Assembly (NCBI GenBank): GCA_963825555.1
Contig: CAWGTZ010000018.1
Span: 1 to 64,000, forward strand
From: JAGVSR01 sp963825555
GTDB taxonomy: Bacteria; Pseudomonadota; Alphaproteobacteria; Rhizobiales; Hyphomicrobiaceae
Length of the DNA: 64,000 nt
Direction of reading: 5' to 3'
This document shows, in pieces, positions 7,525 through 16,659 of this stretch. Position numbers and translations under genes: made by a program. The notes beneath the pieces were generated by a model. The model searched no databases, had not been told where the DNA came from, and saw only the letters and a list, made by a program, of their open reading frames with translations. How positions within the stretch are numbered: the stretch's first letter is position 1; the number at the start of each line of letters is the position of its first letter.

Positions 7525-8615
7525 CAGCGTCGGACGAAAGCACCCCGAAGAAGGGGCCGCGCCGGCCGCAGGTCTTCGATGTCGAGGAAGCGGTGGTCAT
7601 CGAGACCCCGTCGCAGGCTCGTCCGGATCCCCGCGACGCGCCGGTTGCCTCGCCCATTCGCGTGCGGCCGACCGCGGGCGAGATCGGCTCCGGAATTCGC
7701 TGGGGGGCGATCCTCGTCTCCTGCATGGCAGGTCTTGCCGGTCTGGCCGCGGGCCTAGCCTTTGGCCGCTTCGTTTCCACGGCCATCGCCCGCGACGACT
7801 GGCTCGGCTGGCTTGCGTTCGGGCTCATGGCGGTGGGAATCTTTGCCGCTTTCGTTCTCCTCATTCGCGAGGTGGTGGGGCTTTTCCGCCTGAACAAGCT
7901 GCAGAGCGTGCAGAAGGCCGTGACAAGCGCACTCGCCAAAAAGGATGTGAAAATTGAACAAGCGGCCGTCAGGGATCTTCAGCGCCTGCTGGCTGACCGG
8001 CCCGACTGCCGCTGGGGTCTGGCGCGGCTCGCCGAGCACGCGAGCGACGGGCGTGATCCGGGCGATCTGTTGCGTCTGGCGGATCGCGAAGTCATGGCAC
8101 CACTCGATGGGCAGGCCCGGCGCCTAATCCTGCAGTCATCCAAACGCGTCGCCACCGTTACGGCGCTTTCTCCGATGGTCTGGATCGCCATGCTTTACGT
8201 GGCGCTGGAAAACCTGCGCATGCTGCGTGCATTGGCGACCGTCTATGGCGGCCGCCCTGGCTTCACGGGCACGCTGACGCTGGCACGCATGGTCGTTACG
8301 CACATTGTCGCGACCGGCGGTGTCGCCATGACGGACGATCTGCTTGGCCAGTTTCTCGGTCAGGATCTTCTCCGCCGTTTGAGCCGGCGGCTGGGCGAGG
8401 GCGCTTTCAATGGAGCTCTGACGGCGCGCATCGGCGTTGCCGCTTTGTCTGTCACGCGGCCGCTGCCGTTCCTTGATGCGCCGGAAATCCGCCTACGCGA
8501 TCTCGTGCCGGAGATTTTCCGGCGCTTGAAATCGGGGGAGGCGGCCGAGGCCGGGCGCGAGGGCACGGCGGCTGGTCATGCTCAGGCGGCGCGGGGCAGG
8601 GACGGCGCGTCCTGA
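7521..8615 (+). CDS. ycjF: YcjF family inner-membrane protein (TIGR01620)
   Basis: A 364-residue protein with a proline-rich soluble N-terminus, two membrane helices at about residues 58-85 and 90-118, and a soluble domain that contains a further hydrophobic stretch near VTALSPMVWIAMLYVALENL, characteristic of TIGR01620. ATG at 7521 overlaps the ycjX stop codon (ATGA) and is preferred to the TTG at 7512. The 3' end overlaps the 3' end of convergent opgH by 34 bases (8582-8615). Presumed membrane partner of YcjX; biochemical role unknown. Confidence 0.88.
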   Translation: MTASDESTPKKGPRRPQVFDVEEAVVIETPSQARPDPRDAPVASPIRVRPTAGEIGSGIRWGAILVSCMAGLAGLAAGLAFGRFVSTAIARDDWLGWLAFGLMAVGIFAAFVLLIREVVGLFRLNKLQSVQKAVTSALAKKDVKIEQAAVRDLQRLLADRPDCRWGLARLAEHASDGRDPGDLLRLADREVMAPLDGQARRLILQSSKRVATVTALSPMVWIAMLYVALENLRMLRALATVYGGRPGFTGTLTLARMVVTHIVATGGVAMTDDLLGQFLGQDLLRRLSRRLGEGAFNGALTARIGVAALSVTRPLPFLDAPEIRLRDLVPEIFRRLKSGEAAEAGREGTAAGHAQAARGRDGAS

Positions 8616-10591
8616 TCGTTGGCCGGTGTTCCCGGCCCGATCGCGTCCTTGGCAAAAAGCCGGGCCCATTCGCCTGAAAGCTCACGCGCGCGCACCAGGA
8701 TCGACGGGGGATCGCGGTCCTCCCATGTGCTCAGAAGCGCTGAGAGCACCGGTCCCGCCCGCTGGCCTGTCAACCAGTTGAGCGGTCCGGCGATCGCGAG
8801 GCCGGCGACCACCGGCAGCATCCAGAACAGGAGGCCCGGCGAAACCCACCAGCACACGAGTGCGATGAGGGCACCGGCGCCCATGTGGTGCGCATGGAAG
8901 CGCATGGCGAAGGCGAACGGTACGGAGCCGTCGTCGCGGCGCTGGGCTTTCCAACCCGCGTCGCGGCCGGAGAGGATCTGCACGACACCCGTCGTCTGGG
9001 TCATCATCAGGATCGGCGCGAGCAGCATGGAGAAGAACGTCTCGATGGTGACGGCGGCGAGCGCGCGTGGCGTGCCGAACACTTCACCGGACCGTGCCGC
9101 CCGTTTGATCTCCAGAAGGAGCCCTAAGAGCTTGGGCAGGAGCACGACAGCCAGCGTCCCGAGGAACAGCCGCATAGCGGCACCCGGATCGATGACCGGC
9201 CAGATCGGGAAGAGCGTCTTGCCGTCCTGGAAGTAGCTCGGGATCAGCTGCTGGCTCTGCAGGGCGAGCACGATGCCGGTGGCAAGCGACAGGGCCCAGA
9301 TGGCGGAGACGAGGTAGGCGAACGCGCCCATCCCGAGATGGATGCGGCCCATGGCTGTAAGGCCCGGACGGAAGAGCAGCGCCAGGTGCTGCAGGTTGCC
9401 CTGGGCCCAGCGCCGGTCGCGCACGACGAGGTCGACGAGACCTGGCGGCATGCCCTCGTAGGAGCCTTGAAGGCTCGGCACCATGTGAACGGACCAGCCG
9501 GCCCGCTGCAGCAGCGCCGCTTCCACGAAGTCGTGGCTCAGGATCGGCCCGCCAAACGGCTTTCGGCCTTGCATGATGGGCAAGCCCGCGGCCGAAGCGA
9601 ACGCGGCCGTGCGGATAATCGCGTTGTGACCCCAGTAGTTGCCCCGGTCGCGATGCCAGGATGCGAGCCCCGCCGCCACGGCTGGACCATACACGTTGCT
9701 TGCGAACTGCTGCAGGCGCTGGAGCAGGGTCGTGCCACCCGTCAGACGCGGGATCGACTGGATGAGCCCGGCCTGCTCGTCCGCCTCCATGGCGCGGGCG
9801 AGACGCACCAGGCTCTCCCCCGCCATGACACTGTCGCCGTCGAGAATGATGAAGTGGTCATAGGCGGCGCCGAAGCGTTCCACCCAGTCTTCGATGTTGC
9901 CGGATTTGCGGGCCGTATTCTCGATGCGCCGCCGGTAATAGATCGGGATCATGCCGCGGAGCGTGGCGGCCAGCTTCGCATAACAGGCTTCCTCGGCCTC
10001 ACCCTCATCGGCGCCGCGCGTGTCGGACAGGACGAACACATCGAAATGGCGGGCCTTGCCCAGGTGGGCAATTTCCTCGGCCATCGCGGCGATCGTCCCG
10101 GCGATGCGGTGCGGTTCCTCGTGGTAGACGGGAAACAGCAAGGCCGTGCGGGTCGACAAAGGACCGCTTGCGGACGGCACGTCGAGCGTGTCGGTCGCCT
10201 CATCTGCAAAGAGCGGCAGAAAGCCCATGGCGGCGCTGAGAGAGCCGAATGCGATCCAACCGAACGTGATCGTGGAGAGCACGAGGAAGAAAAGCTGGAT
10301 CGGCGTCAGCGAAAGGAACGAGAGCACACCGTACAGTTCGTAGGCGAAGGCGGCCGTCAGGAACATGGCTCCGGCCAGCACTGCGGCGCGTGGAACCCAG
10401 GACCCCTGTGCGGCCGGACCGTGGCGGCGCTGTGTTCTGCTTGCCAGATCCTGCGTCGGCATGGCGAGCGGGGCCTCGGCTGGGAGAAGCGCCGGGTTGC
10501 TCGCATCCTTGCGGACAGGCAGCCCCTTCGCCGGCGTCGTGGCGCCGCCGGCCTGAGAGTCTCGCATTTCGACGTTCGAATGAAGTGCCAT
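8582..10591 (-). CDS. opgH: Glucans biosynthesis glucosyltransferase OpgH/MdoH
   Basis: A 669-residue inner-membrane GT2 glycosyltransferase that polymerises the linear beta-1,2-linked glucose backbone of osmoregulated periplasmic glucans from UDP-glucose. Visible parts: N-terminal membrane helices near residues 70-130, the catalytic region with FVLSDTRGADEGEAEE and FIILDGDSVMAG (D-x-D), the acceptor motif HDFVEAALLQRAGW, the R-x-x-RW box RDRRWAQGN, and C-terminal membrane helices. The ATG at 10591 shares its A with the opgG stop (TGATG), so the two are coupled. The C-terminus is shorter than in Escherichia coli OpgH. Confidence 0.93.
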   Translation of the reverse strand: MALHSNVEMRDSQAGGATTPAKGLPVRKDASNPALLPAEAPLAMPTQDLASRTQRRHGPAAQGSWVPRAAVLAGAMFLTAAFAYELYGVLSFLSLTPIQLFFLVLSTITFGWIAFGSLSAAMGFLPLFADEATDTLDVPSASGPLSTRTALLFPVYHEEPHRIAGTIAAMAEEIAHLGKARHFDVFVLSDTRGADEGEAEEACYAKLAATLRGMIPIYYRRRIENTARKSGNIEDWVERFGAAYDHFIILDGDSVMAGESLVRLARAMEADEQAGLIQSIPRLTGGTTLLQRLQQFASNVYGPAVAAGLASWHRDRGNYWGHNAIIRTAAFASAAGLPIMQGRKPFGGPILSHDFVEAALLQRAGWSVHMVPSLQGSYEGMPPGLVDLVVRDRRWAQGNLQHLALLFRPGLTAMGRIHLGMGAFAYLVSAIWALSLATGIVLALQSQQLIPSYFQDGKTLFPIWPVIDPGAAMRLFLGTLAVVLLPKLLGLLLEIKRAARSGEVFGTPRALAAVTIETFFSMLLAPILMMTQTTGVVQILSGRDAGWKAQRRDDGSVPFAFAMRFHAHHMGAGALIALVCWWVSPGLLFWMLPVVAGLAIAGPLNWLTGQRAGPVLSALLSTWEDRDPPSILVRARELSGEWARLFAKDAIGPGTPANDQDAPSLPRAA

Positions 10592-12156
10592 CAGGCCGTC
10601 CACCGGTACAACCAGGTTTCAGATACGTATTGATCGCCCCGCTTCAAGGTGAGGCGCAGCTCACTCATATCGGCACTGCCGCTGTCAAGCGTGAAGCTGA
10701 CGCGCACGCCGTTGATGCCGGGATGCCGCTCGACCAGCGCACTCGACAGCGTTCCGGTGCCCGCGCTGAGATCGGCGATGGGCAGGTCGAGCGTTTCGCT
10801 CACGGCCGGTCCCGAGAAATCTATTGCGAACTGTCGCACGGTATCCTTGCGCGTTCGCCCGACCGCCGTTTGCACGACATGGGAGGGTGCAGGGGCGATG
10901 GGCATGTCCTCTCCCCAGTGCAGGCGGTAGGACAGGTTGTGGGCCTTGCCGGGCTCAAGCGGCTCGACCGGGTTCCAGTAGACAACGATGTTGTCGTGAA
11001 TTTCTTCCTCGGACGGAATCTCGACCAGTTCGACGAAGCCCTTGCCCCAGTTGCCGCGCGGTTCCACCCAAAGGCTCGGCCGCTTGTCGAAGCGTGCGTT
11101 CAAGTCTTCGAATGTCGACAGTCTCCGATCACGCTGAAGCAGGCCGAACCCGCGCGGACTGTCGTCCATGAACGCGCTCGTCTGCAGTGTGCGCGGGTTG
11201 GTCAGCGGCCGCCACAGGCGTTCGCCGCGGCCGTTGAGGATCGCAAGCCCCTGGCTGTTGTGCACGCTCGGCCGGATGTCGTGGTTCACGCGGCGCTGCG
11301 CGGGGCCTCTGAGGAACATGCTTGTCAAAGGCGCCAAGCCGATATGTTTCAGGCTGCGGCGCGGATAGAGCACGGCATCGACGTCGATGATGGTGTTTGC
11401 ACCTTGCCGGATCACGAAGCGATAGGCCCCTGACACCGAGCGACTGTCGAGGAGGGCGTGCACGACGACTTCGCCGCCTCCGATCCTGGGACGTTCGATC
11501 CAGAATGCGCGGAAGATCGGAAACTCTTCCCCGGAAGGCTGGGCCGTGTTGACAGCGAGACCGCGCGCCGACAGGCCAAACGTCTGATCGCGCCCGCGCG
11601 CCCGGAAGTAGCTGGCACCCTGGAACACCGCGAACGCATTCATCTCGTCGCCGCGATCGATGGGTCCCTGCAACCGGAATCCCGAGAATGCATAGGGCGC
11701 TTCAGCCGGGGCGCTGCTGATCTTCGGCCCGAAGGAAAACATTCGGTTGTTGGCCACGAGACGGCGTGCCTTGCCGTTCTCGACGATACTGACCTCGACG
11801 GGCGTCTCGTAGATCCATCCGCGGGGCAGGAGATGCACCTCTACGCCGAGACTATGCGGCTGCCAGAGCGCTTGCTCGGGGCGAAACCTGATATCGCGGA
11901 ACTGTTCAACGCTGAGGGCGTTGAAGGGCGGTGCAGCCTCCAAGGTTGGGCGCTCGAAATCCTGGCCGGCCAACGCTTCGGCGCGTTTGAGAACGTCCTT
12001 GGCGGAGAAGGGCTCTCCGGTATCCGTCGCCGTCGCATCCTGTGCTGTGGCGGCGCCCGGCATCAGGCCCAAGCGGCCAGCGGCCAGGAGGGCGCCCCAA
12101 GCTGCGCCTGTGCGCATCAGGTCCCTGCGTGTCGATCCCTGGGCTCTTTTGGACAT
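10591..12156 (-). CDS. opgG: Periplasmic glucan biosynthesis protein OpgG/OpgD with Tat signal
   Basis: A 521-residue secreted protein of the MdoG family that works with OpgH on the periplasmic glucan chain. The N-terminus STRRDLMRTGAAWG is a twin-arginine motif (Arg10-Arg11) followed by a hydrophobic stretch and an AATAQ cleavage region, so export is by the Tat route as in OpgD. Family segments seen: FNALSVEQFRDIRFRPEQAL, DEMNAFAVFQGASYFRARG, HDIRPSVHNSQGL, ERLWRPLTNPRTLQTSAF and VYWNPVEPLEPGKAH. The start at 12156 is chosen because the upstream in-frame stretch is unlike a protein. First gene of the opgGH pair. Confidence 0.92.
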   Translation of the reverse strand: MSKRAQGSTRRDLMRTGAAWGALLAAGRLGLMPGAATAQDATATDTGEPFSAKDVLKRAEALAGQDFERPTLEAAPPFNALSVEQFRDIRFRPEQALWQPHSLGVEVHLLPRGWIYETPVEVSIVENGKARRLVANNRMFSFGPKISSAPAEAPYAFSGFRLQGPIDRGDEMNAFAVFQGASYFRARGRDQTFGLSARGLAVNTAQPSGEEFPIFRAFWIERPRIGGGEVVVHALLDSRSVSGAYRFVIRQGANTIIDVDAVLYPRRSLKHIGLAPLTSMFLRGPAQRRVNHDIRPSVHNSQGLAILNGRGERLWRPLTNPRTLQTSAFMDDSPRGFGLLQRDRRLSTFEDLNARFDKRPSLWVEPRGNWGKGFVELVEIPSEEEIHDNIVVYWNPVEPLEPGKAHNLSYRLHWGEDMPIAPAPSHVVQTAVGRTRKDTVRQFAIDFSGPAVSETLDLPIADLSAGTGTLSSALVERHPGINGVRVSFTLDSGSADMSELRLTLKRGDQYVSETWLYRWTA

Positions 12157-12996
12157 GCGTTCAGTTCGTTCGCTGCGTGCGCTACCAGGGGACGGTTCGA
12201 GGCATGCACAACTCTGGGGAGGTCCGGCGGCGACCCCGTCCTTTCGCTGCATATGCTCAATCGTCGTGAAGCCTCGTGCACTCCCCACCGCGGCTTCCGG
12301 CCCCCCCGGGCGAATCGAAACCGAAGACATGGGGGAAGTACCCTGAAATTGTGGCAGGAATGCCAAAGGCTTTGCCTCGTCTTCGTGCATTGGCTTCCGG
12401 GCCTGAGCGAAAGCCTAGCCCGCGAATGGTGCACCGCAACATTATATGCCGGGGATGGTGTTTTTACAAGATGACACAAGCAACTAACCGCGCAACGTGA
12501 CACAGCGCGTGGTCGCCCTTGGGTCCGCCGGTTAGGATGGCCATTGTTCCCGCATCGCAAATCGCGGCGGCGTGGGGGGATTTGCGGTCGGCGGGAACAC
12601 GAGCGGGCGTCGTTTCGCGTGTTCAGCAGGGCCCCTGCGGACCCCTCCCGCCAAACGGCGATGGACACGCGGCCGAGGGTGTTGCAGAAACCCCTTGAGC
12701 ATTACAAACGCCATCTGGCTATTTTTAGGGCGTGACCGTTTTTTACATAAAAACAATAAGTTGGGCCGCCAGATCAGCCGCGTGGCGAATGAGCCACATC
12801 GACTGGGGAATCCACAGAGATCGGCGAGTTTGACGTTCCCCTCGTTCTCTCGATCTGCTTAGTATCCTGCCCTGAGCGGCGATTCGGGATGGTACCTGCC
12901 GCTGGTCGAGATTGAGCGTGTTGGCGTCCGTTGCGTCTAGGTAAACGCAGTTGCGTCAAGCGCCCGTTCTTAAAGTTAGTAGACGGGAGAAGGTAA
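12157..12996. other. Long intergenic region between opgG and the porin gene
   Basis: This 840-base stretch separates divergent genes and must carry both promoters. I see no convincing gene: the reading frames present are low-complexity and lack ribosome binding sites. Features noted are an A/T-rich patch at about 12716-12760 (TTTTTAGGG and TTTTTTACATAAAAACAA), a likely promoter zone, and a repeated TGACACA at about 12472 and 12498. The end holds the strong porin ribosome binding site GGGAGAAGG. Low-copy small RNAs cannot be excluded by eye. Confidence 0.45.
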
Positions 12997-14382
12997 ATGA
13001 AAAAGTACAACCTCTACGCTCTGGTGGCGGCCGGCCTGCTTGCAGGTGGCATGTCCGCGACCAGCGCGTCGGCAGCGGACCTCGGGGGGAACTGCTGCGC
13101 GGACCTCGAGGAGCGCATCGCCGAACTCGAAGCCACGACGGCTCGCAAGGGCAACCGCAAGGTTTCGCTGACCGTGTCCGGTTGGGTCGGCCAGCAGGTC
13201 ACCTTCTGGGATGATGGCGACGAGTCCAACGCCTACGTCCACGACCTCGGCACGACGCTGGGCAGCCACGTGAAGTTCACGGGCGCGGCTCAGATCAGCC
13301 CCGGCTGGTCGGCTGGTTACGTGCTGCAAATCGAGGCTATCGGCTCGGATAGCCTGAACGATGGACCAGATCAGCCGAATGGTCCTGCTCTTTATAACCA
13401 CCTTGGCTCGGACGCAATCGAAGGCTACGGCGGCGTGCAGACGCTGCAGTCCTACTGGTTCGTCAAGTCAGACCAGCTCGGCAAGGTGTCGGTCGGCAAG
13501 CAGTCGCAGGCTTCGGACAACGCTGCGATCCTGGTTGACGGTTCGGGCTCGCTCGTTCCCGCCAACTGGGTGGCGTTCGATACCGCCAGCTTCTTCGTTC
13601 GATGGGTGATGGTCTCTGCTAATAATACGCCAGCGATCAGTCTGACCTGGGGCGGCGCCCAGTCGTGCTCCGGCATGGGCGGCGCCTGGGGCGACTGCAA
13701 CGGTTTGACGCAGAACGTCGTCCGTTACGACTTGCCGACCTTCGGCGGCTTCTCGGTCAGCGCCTCTTGGGGCGACGACGACATGTGGGATGTCGCCGGT
13801 CGCTATGCCGGTGAGTGGGCGGGCTTCAAGCTCGCTCTGGCTGTCGCCTACAATGAGACGAGCAACCAGAATTACAATAACATACAGACTGGTTGCGGGC
13901 GTCGACGTTCCCGATATGCAGTACTTCCAGGCGGGCGCCTTCCTCATGCACGTTCCAACCGGCCTGTTCGGTTTGGTCAACTACGGCAACTCTCGATGAC
14001 GATGGAACAGCTCAACTTTGGGGAGCGTCGCCGATGCGAGACTTGGTACGGCAAGATCGGTTGGCGTTCGCGATGGTCTGCTCTTGGTCACACCGTATTC
14101 TACGGTGAGTATTTGAACGGTCAGGACGGAGCCGATGGCGCTCGATGTGGGACGCTGCAGACGTTGGAGCACGCAACTCACCTCACCGAACACGGAAGTT
14201 GAAGTCTGGGGTGGTGGTATCGTGCAGGAGATCGACGCTGCTGCGATGTCCGTCTGGCTTAAGTACCGCCATCAGTCTTTGAGTGCGGACGGCTTGACCG
14301 CAGCTGACAGGCTGACCTTAACGCGGCTGGCGGATTCGAAAACTTCCAGTACATTGGCGTCGGTGGTCTGATCAACTTCTAA
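12997..14382 (+). pseudogene. Outer-membrane porin (alphaproteobacterial type), frame-disrupted
   Basis: The first about 290 codons are normal: a signal peptide (residues 1-27, ending TSASAA), a short coiled segment DLEERIAELEATTARK, then KVSLTVSGWVGQQVTFWDD and later strands of a 16-stranded porin. From about 13875 the conserved sequence jumps frame: VPDMQYFQAGAFLMHVPTG is in frame 2, DDDGTAQLWG in frame 3, ETWYGKIGWRSRW in frame 1, EVEVWGGGIVQEIDAAAMSV in frame 2, and the terminal FENFQYIGVGGLINF in frame 1 ending TAA at 14382. All of the porin is thus present but with about five frame changes. A decayed gene or a collapsed assembly of near-identical porin copies are both possible. Confidence 0.8.
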
Positions 14383-14412
14383 GCTGATCACGCTTCGAAC
14401 CTTCAGAAACGG

Positions 14413-14440
14413 AAAGGCCGCCCTGCGACGGGCGGCCTTT
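14413..14440. terminator. Bidirectional hairpin terminator
   Basis: An 11-base-pair stem AAAGGCCGCCC / GGGCGGCCTTT around TGCGAC lies between the convergent porin and the minus-strand gene at 14520. It can serve both strands; the tail is T-rich on the plus strand. Confidence 0.75.
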
Positions 14441-14519
14441 CTGCTTTGGAGTTGAGTGCCTCGGCGACCCTGACGGCGCTCGGATCGCGGTGTCTTCTGC
14501 CCAGCGCCCGATGCGCGCT

Positions 14520-15038
14520 TCACGCATCGATCGCGCGCTTGACCTCGAACACTTCCATGATCCTACAGCCGCGGTGCGGGCCGTCGCACACGAAGGTCCA
14601 CTGACCTTCCGTGAAGGTGTCGCACATCTTCACGCCCTTGATCAGGATCCAGTGGCCTTCCTTGCCCTTGTGGATCGCCAGGATGTAGTGCGACCAGGCA
14701 TTGCGCGGCTTCTGCATCCAGGTCCACACGGTAGGCCGCTTCTTGCGCTCCAGGTCCATGAAGCTCTCCTTCAGCGTCATGCTGAAGCCGTACATGGCGA
14801 GCGCCGCCTCCACCTCGTCGGCGTAGGTGCCTTTCACGGTGAGCTTCAGGTCCGGGGGAAGTTCGCGGTACGCATTGATCGCGCGCTCGATCTTGCTGAT
14901 CGGGTAGCCCGTGATGGCGGACAGCACATAGGGTCCGCAGAACGCGACACGGCCGGTGTCGTTCGTCGCCTCGTTGAGGCTCGATGTCAGTCTTCGGGTC
15001 GGTTCCAGATCGTCCACGGCGCTCCGCCTCGCGGCCAA
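14520..15038 (-). CDS. Uncharacterised protein, possibly cysteine-peptidase-like
   Basis: A protein of about 172 residues without signal peptide or membrane helix. It has an N-terminal AFCGPYVLSAITGYP (Cys at about residue 34) and later SHYILAIHKGKEGHWILIKG (His at about 128) followed by DTFTEGQW. A Cys early and a His before a strand are the order seen in papain-like/C39-like peptidases, so a Cys-His active site is plausible but unproven. The GYPISKIERAINAYRELPPD segment looks like a helix pair. The TTG at 15038 is the longest start; none has a clear ribosome binding site, so the true N-terminus is uncertain. Confidence 0.6.
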   Translation of the reverse strand: MAARRSAVDDLEPTRRLTSSLNEATNDTGRVAFCGPYVLSAITGYPISKIERAINAYRELPPDLKLTVKGTYADEVEAALAMYGFSMTLKESFMDLERKKRPTVWTWMQKPRNAWSHYILAIHKGKEGHWILIKGVKMCDTFTEGQWTFVCDGPHRGCRIMEVFEVKRAIDA

Positions 15039-15693
15039 ATCACGTTGGCATCACAGCGAAGCTTCGGTCCGTCATGGTTGACAAAAGGTTAACGGGGCTG
15101 GGGTCAGTCCCATCAGGAGTGGGGTCAGCCCCTCATTCCGCAACCCGCAACGGCGCGATGACCCCAGCCGGGTGACGGCGCGCACCCGCACACGTTTGGG
15201 CGCCACCGTTGCCACGGGCAGCCCTTTCACGGATTTGCGTTCGGCCTTGATCGAGAGCGGCCTGAGGCCCCCTGGAGCCGCCAGGGTCGCGATGCGAAGC
15301 GGGGCGGGGCGTGGCCTCAGATCGTGGATCGGGCGGTCGCGGAAGGGCGGCAGAGGGCGGGTCAGCATGTGTGAGCTCCGGTACGGACAACGAAAGCGAT
15401 CATTCCGGCATCGGGGTCCGGACATCGTTGCGCTAACGCTGAAGCACACGACATGCCACCCCGATCGCGGCACTAAAGTGGCTGGAAATTCAGTTTCTTG
15501 AGGATAAATCGCGCGGCGCTCAGTCCACCCTTCATCGGCGTCGTGCACGCGGCCTGTGCAGAGCAATCGCAGCCTGCCATGACGCTGGGCAACTGTTTGA
15601 AGCCTGAGAATAATCGCAGCATCGTTCGCGTTTACTCGCGGCGCTGGCAAAGTATGGATAGCAGAGGCGTCGCGGGGAATTAGAGGCAAGCGC
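15039..15693. other. Intergenic region with GGGGTCAG repeats and no firm gene
   Basis: This 655-base gap holds direct copies of GGGGTCAG at 15100-15107 and 15121-15128, and an inverted match GGCTGGGGTC / GACCCCAGCC at 15096-15105 and 15160-15169. A weak minus-strand frame (15368-15072) is listed separately. No RNA gene was recognised. The promoter for the metallopeptidase gene at 15694 must lie in the right part. Confidence 0.45.
15072..15368 (-). CDS. Doubtful small hypothetical ORF, 98 aa
   Basis: A 98-codon frame with ATG at 15368 preceded by GGAG at about seven bases. The product is arginine- and proline-rich (MLTRPLPPFRDRPIHDLRPR at the start) with no recognisable domain, and the 3' part runs through the GGGGTCAG repeats. 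Composition argues against a real protein; the ribosome binding site is the only support. Listed so the region is not assumed empty. Confidence 0.2.
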   Translation of the reverse strand: MLTRPLPPFRDRPIHDLRPRPAPLRIATLAAPGGLRPLSIKAERKSVKGLPVATVAPKRVRVRAVTRLGSSRRCGLRNEGLTPLLMGLTPAPLTFCQP

Positions 15694-16653
15694 ATGCGTT
15701 ACGACGAGCAGGATAAAGAGAGCAGGAACGTCGAAGACCGGCGTGGTCAGGGCGATGGTTTCGGCATGCCGGGCCGCGGTATTCAGATACCGATCGGTGG
15801 CGGCGGAGGTCTCAGCATTACGTCGCTGCTCATCATCGGCGCACTGATGCTCCTGTTCGGCATCAATCCGTCAGAGATCCTGACCGGCGGCCGCAATATC
15901 TCCGAAGTCCCTGATTTGCCGCAGACCGGACAGACCCAGCGGCCGGGCCGCACATCGGAAATCCCGGGGCTCCCCGGGGGAGGCCAGGAAACGGCTGGTC
16001 GGCAGTCCAGCGATGAAATGAAGGTCTTCATCGGTCGTGTTCTGGCCGATACCGAGCAGGTCTGGGGCGAGGTATTCAAGAGCTTCGGTCAGCGCTATAA
16101 GGAGCCGCAACTGGTGATCTTCGATCGTGGGACGAGGACGGCCTGCGGCGTCGGCATGACCCAGATGGGCCCTTTCTACTGCCCGCTCGATCAAAAGGTT
16201 TATATCGATCTCGCCTTCTATGACGAGTTGAAGCGCCGCTTCAACGCGCCGGGCGATTTTGCCCAGGCTTACGTGGTCGCGCACGAGGTCGGTCATCACG
16301 TTCAGACACTCCTCGGTATCGCCGAGAAAGTGCAGGCCATGAAGCAGCGCATGAGCGAGCGTCAAGCCAATCAGCTTCAGGTCCGCATGGAGCTTCAGGC
16401 CGATTGCCTCGCCGGCGTCTGGGCCAATCTCAATCACCAGCTCAACAACCGCCTTGAGCCGGGCGATATCGAAGAGGGCCTGCGCGCCGCCAACGCCATT
16501 GGCGACGACATGATCCAGAAGAAGATGCAGGGCTACGTGGTGCCGGATGCGTTCACGCACGGATCGGCGGAGCAGCGCATGCGATGGTTCACGAACGGCT
16601 ACAATACCGGCCAGATGCAGGCCTGCGATACCTTCAACACCGACGATCTGTAA
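15694..16653 (+). CDS. ypfJ: Putative neutral zinc metallopeptidase (YpfJ family)
   Basis: A 319-residue membrane-anchored protein of PF04228. Residues 1-40 are polar and Gly-rich, one membrane helix follows at about 41-57 (SITSLLIIGALMLLFG), then a Pro/Gly linker and the peptidase domain. The zinc motif HEVGHH is at 197-202, with family signatures ACGVGMTQMGPFYCP and QADCLAGVWAN, the latter probably giving the third ligand region. It ends near YNTGQMQACDTF, typical of the family. Catalytic activity has not been shown for most members. Six bases separate it from the next gene, a second membrane protease, so they may be co-transcribed. Confidence 0.9.
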   Translation: MRYDEQDKESRNVEDRRGQGDGFGMPGRGIQIPIGGGGGLSITSLLIIGALMLLFGINPSEILTGGRNISEVPDLPQTGQTQRPGRTSEIPGLPGGGQETAGRQSSDEMKVFIGRVLADTEQVWGEVFKSFGQRYKEPQLVIFDRGTRTACGVGMTQMGPFYCPLDQKVYIDLAFYDELKRRFNAPGDFAQAYVVAHEVGHHVQTLLGIAEKVQAMKQRMSERQANQLQVRMELQADCLAGVWANLNHQLNNRLEPGDIEEGLRAANAIGDDMIQKKMQGYVVPDAFTHGSAEQRMRWFTNGYNTGQMQACDTFNTDDL

Positions 16654-16659
16654 GGCTTC

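Noticed and set aside
12544..12862. Small plus-strand frames between opgG and the porin
   Set aside because: Low-complexity Arg/Pro-rich products with no start signals.
15172..15501. Plus-strand 109-codon frame
   Set aside because: Arg/Gly-rich, no ribosome binding site, no domain, overlaps repeats; looks like a chance frame in GC-rich DNA.
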